Notes under the pieces: model-generated | Told to the model about the DNA's origin: nothing | What the model saw: only the letters and a program-made list of their open reading frames with translations | Databases searched by the model: none | Shown: in pieces, positions 38,565-38,668 of the stretch | Position numbering within the stretch: position 1 is the first letter of the stretch | Layout: the number at the start of each line of letters is the position of its first letter | Assembly (NCBI GenBank): GCA_934271725.1 | Contig: CAKQSC010000002.1 | Span: 1 to 38,668, forward strand | DNA length: 38,668 nucleotides | Direction of reading: 5' to 3' | Source of the DNA: an uncultured Clostridia bacterium | Lineage (GTDB): Bacteria; Bacillota; Clostridia; Christensenellales; Borkfalkiaceae | Program-made: the position numbers and the translations under genes

Positions 38565-38668
38565 ATGTTTTCAGGACAAGACGTAGTTGCATTAAGACAA
38601 AAGACGGGCGCGGGCATTCTCGATTGCAAAAAGGCACTTACGGAATGCGACGGCGATATGGACAAGGC
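38565..38668 (+). CDS. tsf: Elongation factor Ts, 3' end cut by window
   Basis: The first 34 codons of tsf are present (MFSGQDVVALRQKTGAG...). The VALRQKTGAGILDCKKALTECDGDMDK pattern is the conserved N-terminal UBA-like helix region of EF-Ts, the nucleotide exchange factor of EF-Tu. CGGAGGA precedes the ATG by eight bases. It follows rpsB in the usual order. Confidence 0.95.
   Translation, partial: MFSGQDVVALRQKTGAGILDCKKALTECDGDMDK

Overview
The window looks like chromosome of an uncultured, Gram-positive-type member of the Clostridia (Bacillota). Reasons seen in the sequence: strong GGAGG ribosome binding sites, an unbroken S10-spc-alpha ribosomal protein superoperon with short zinc-type S14, zinc-type S4, L24 and L36 and a class II alpha2-type GlyRS, the ruvX-DUF1292 neighbourhood common in Bacillota, several lipoboxes, and sigma-A-like promoters with 17-base spacers whose -10 box is often TAAAAT. 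No rRNA, tRNA, CRISPR array, transposase or phage gene was found.

Layout. Positions 1-20.1 kb are housekeeping and envelope genes: the end of an lgt-type gene, two small unknown genes, a P-type Ca2+/Mn2+ ATPase behind a yybP-ykoY manganese riboswitch with an overlapping terminator, a leucine-rich-repeat lipoprotein, a TtcA-like tRNA thiolase (reverse strand), a small membrane exporter, a patatin phospholipase, a fused MacB/FtsX-type ABC transporter, a MATE exporter, glyS (reverse) and glnS (forward) back to back, a 60-bp tandem repeat, two unknown lipoproteins, an unknown membrane protein overlapping guaB, and a DUF1858 protein. From 20.2 to 36.2 kb one gene cluster carries rpsJ-rplC-D-W-B-rpsS-rplV-rpsC-rplP-rpmC-rpsQ-rplN-X-E-rpsZ-rpsH-rplF-R-rpsE-rpmD-rplO-secY-adk-infA-rpmJ-rpsM-K-D-rpoA1-rplQ-rpoA2. 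From 36.2 kb on come a repeat-bearing gap, ruvX, a DUF1292 gene, rpsB and the start of tsf.

The strongest unusual signal is a second complete rpoA. Two intact 318-residue RNA polymerase alpha subunits flank rplQ in the same operon. The copy in the ancestral place (between rpsD and rplQ) is the divergent one, altered in loops that in ordinary alpha contact beta or beta', while the extra copy after rplQ keeps the canonical motifs. Both keep the DNA-binding C-terminal domain. This suggests an obligate or regulated alpha heterodimer, as known for Francisella but not, to my knowledge, described for a tandem arrangement in Bacillota. Other points: promoters placed so that ttcA and ruvX should give leaderless mRNAs, several folded untranslated regions inside the ribosomal operons (before rpsJ, rplR, rpoA1 and rpsB) that may be autoregulatory sites, an L17 with an insertion, and two families of short intergenic repeats.
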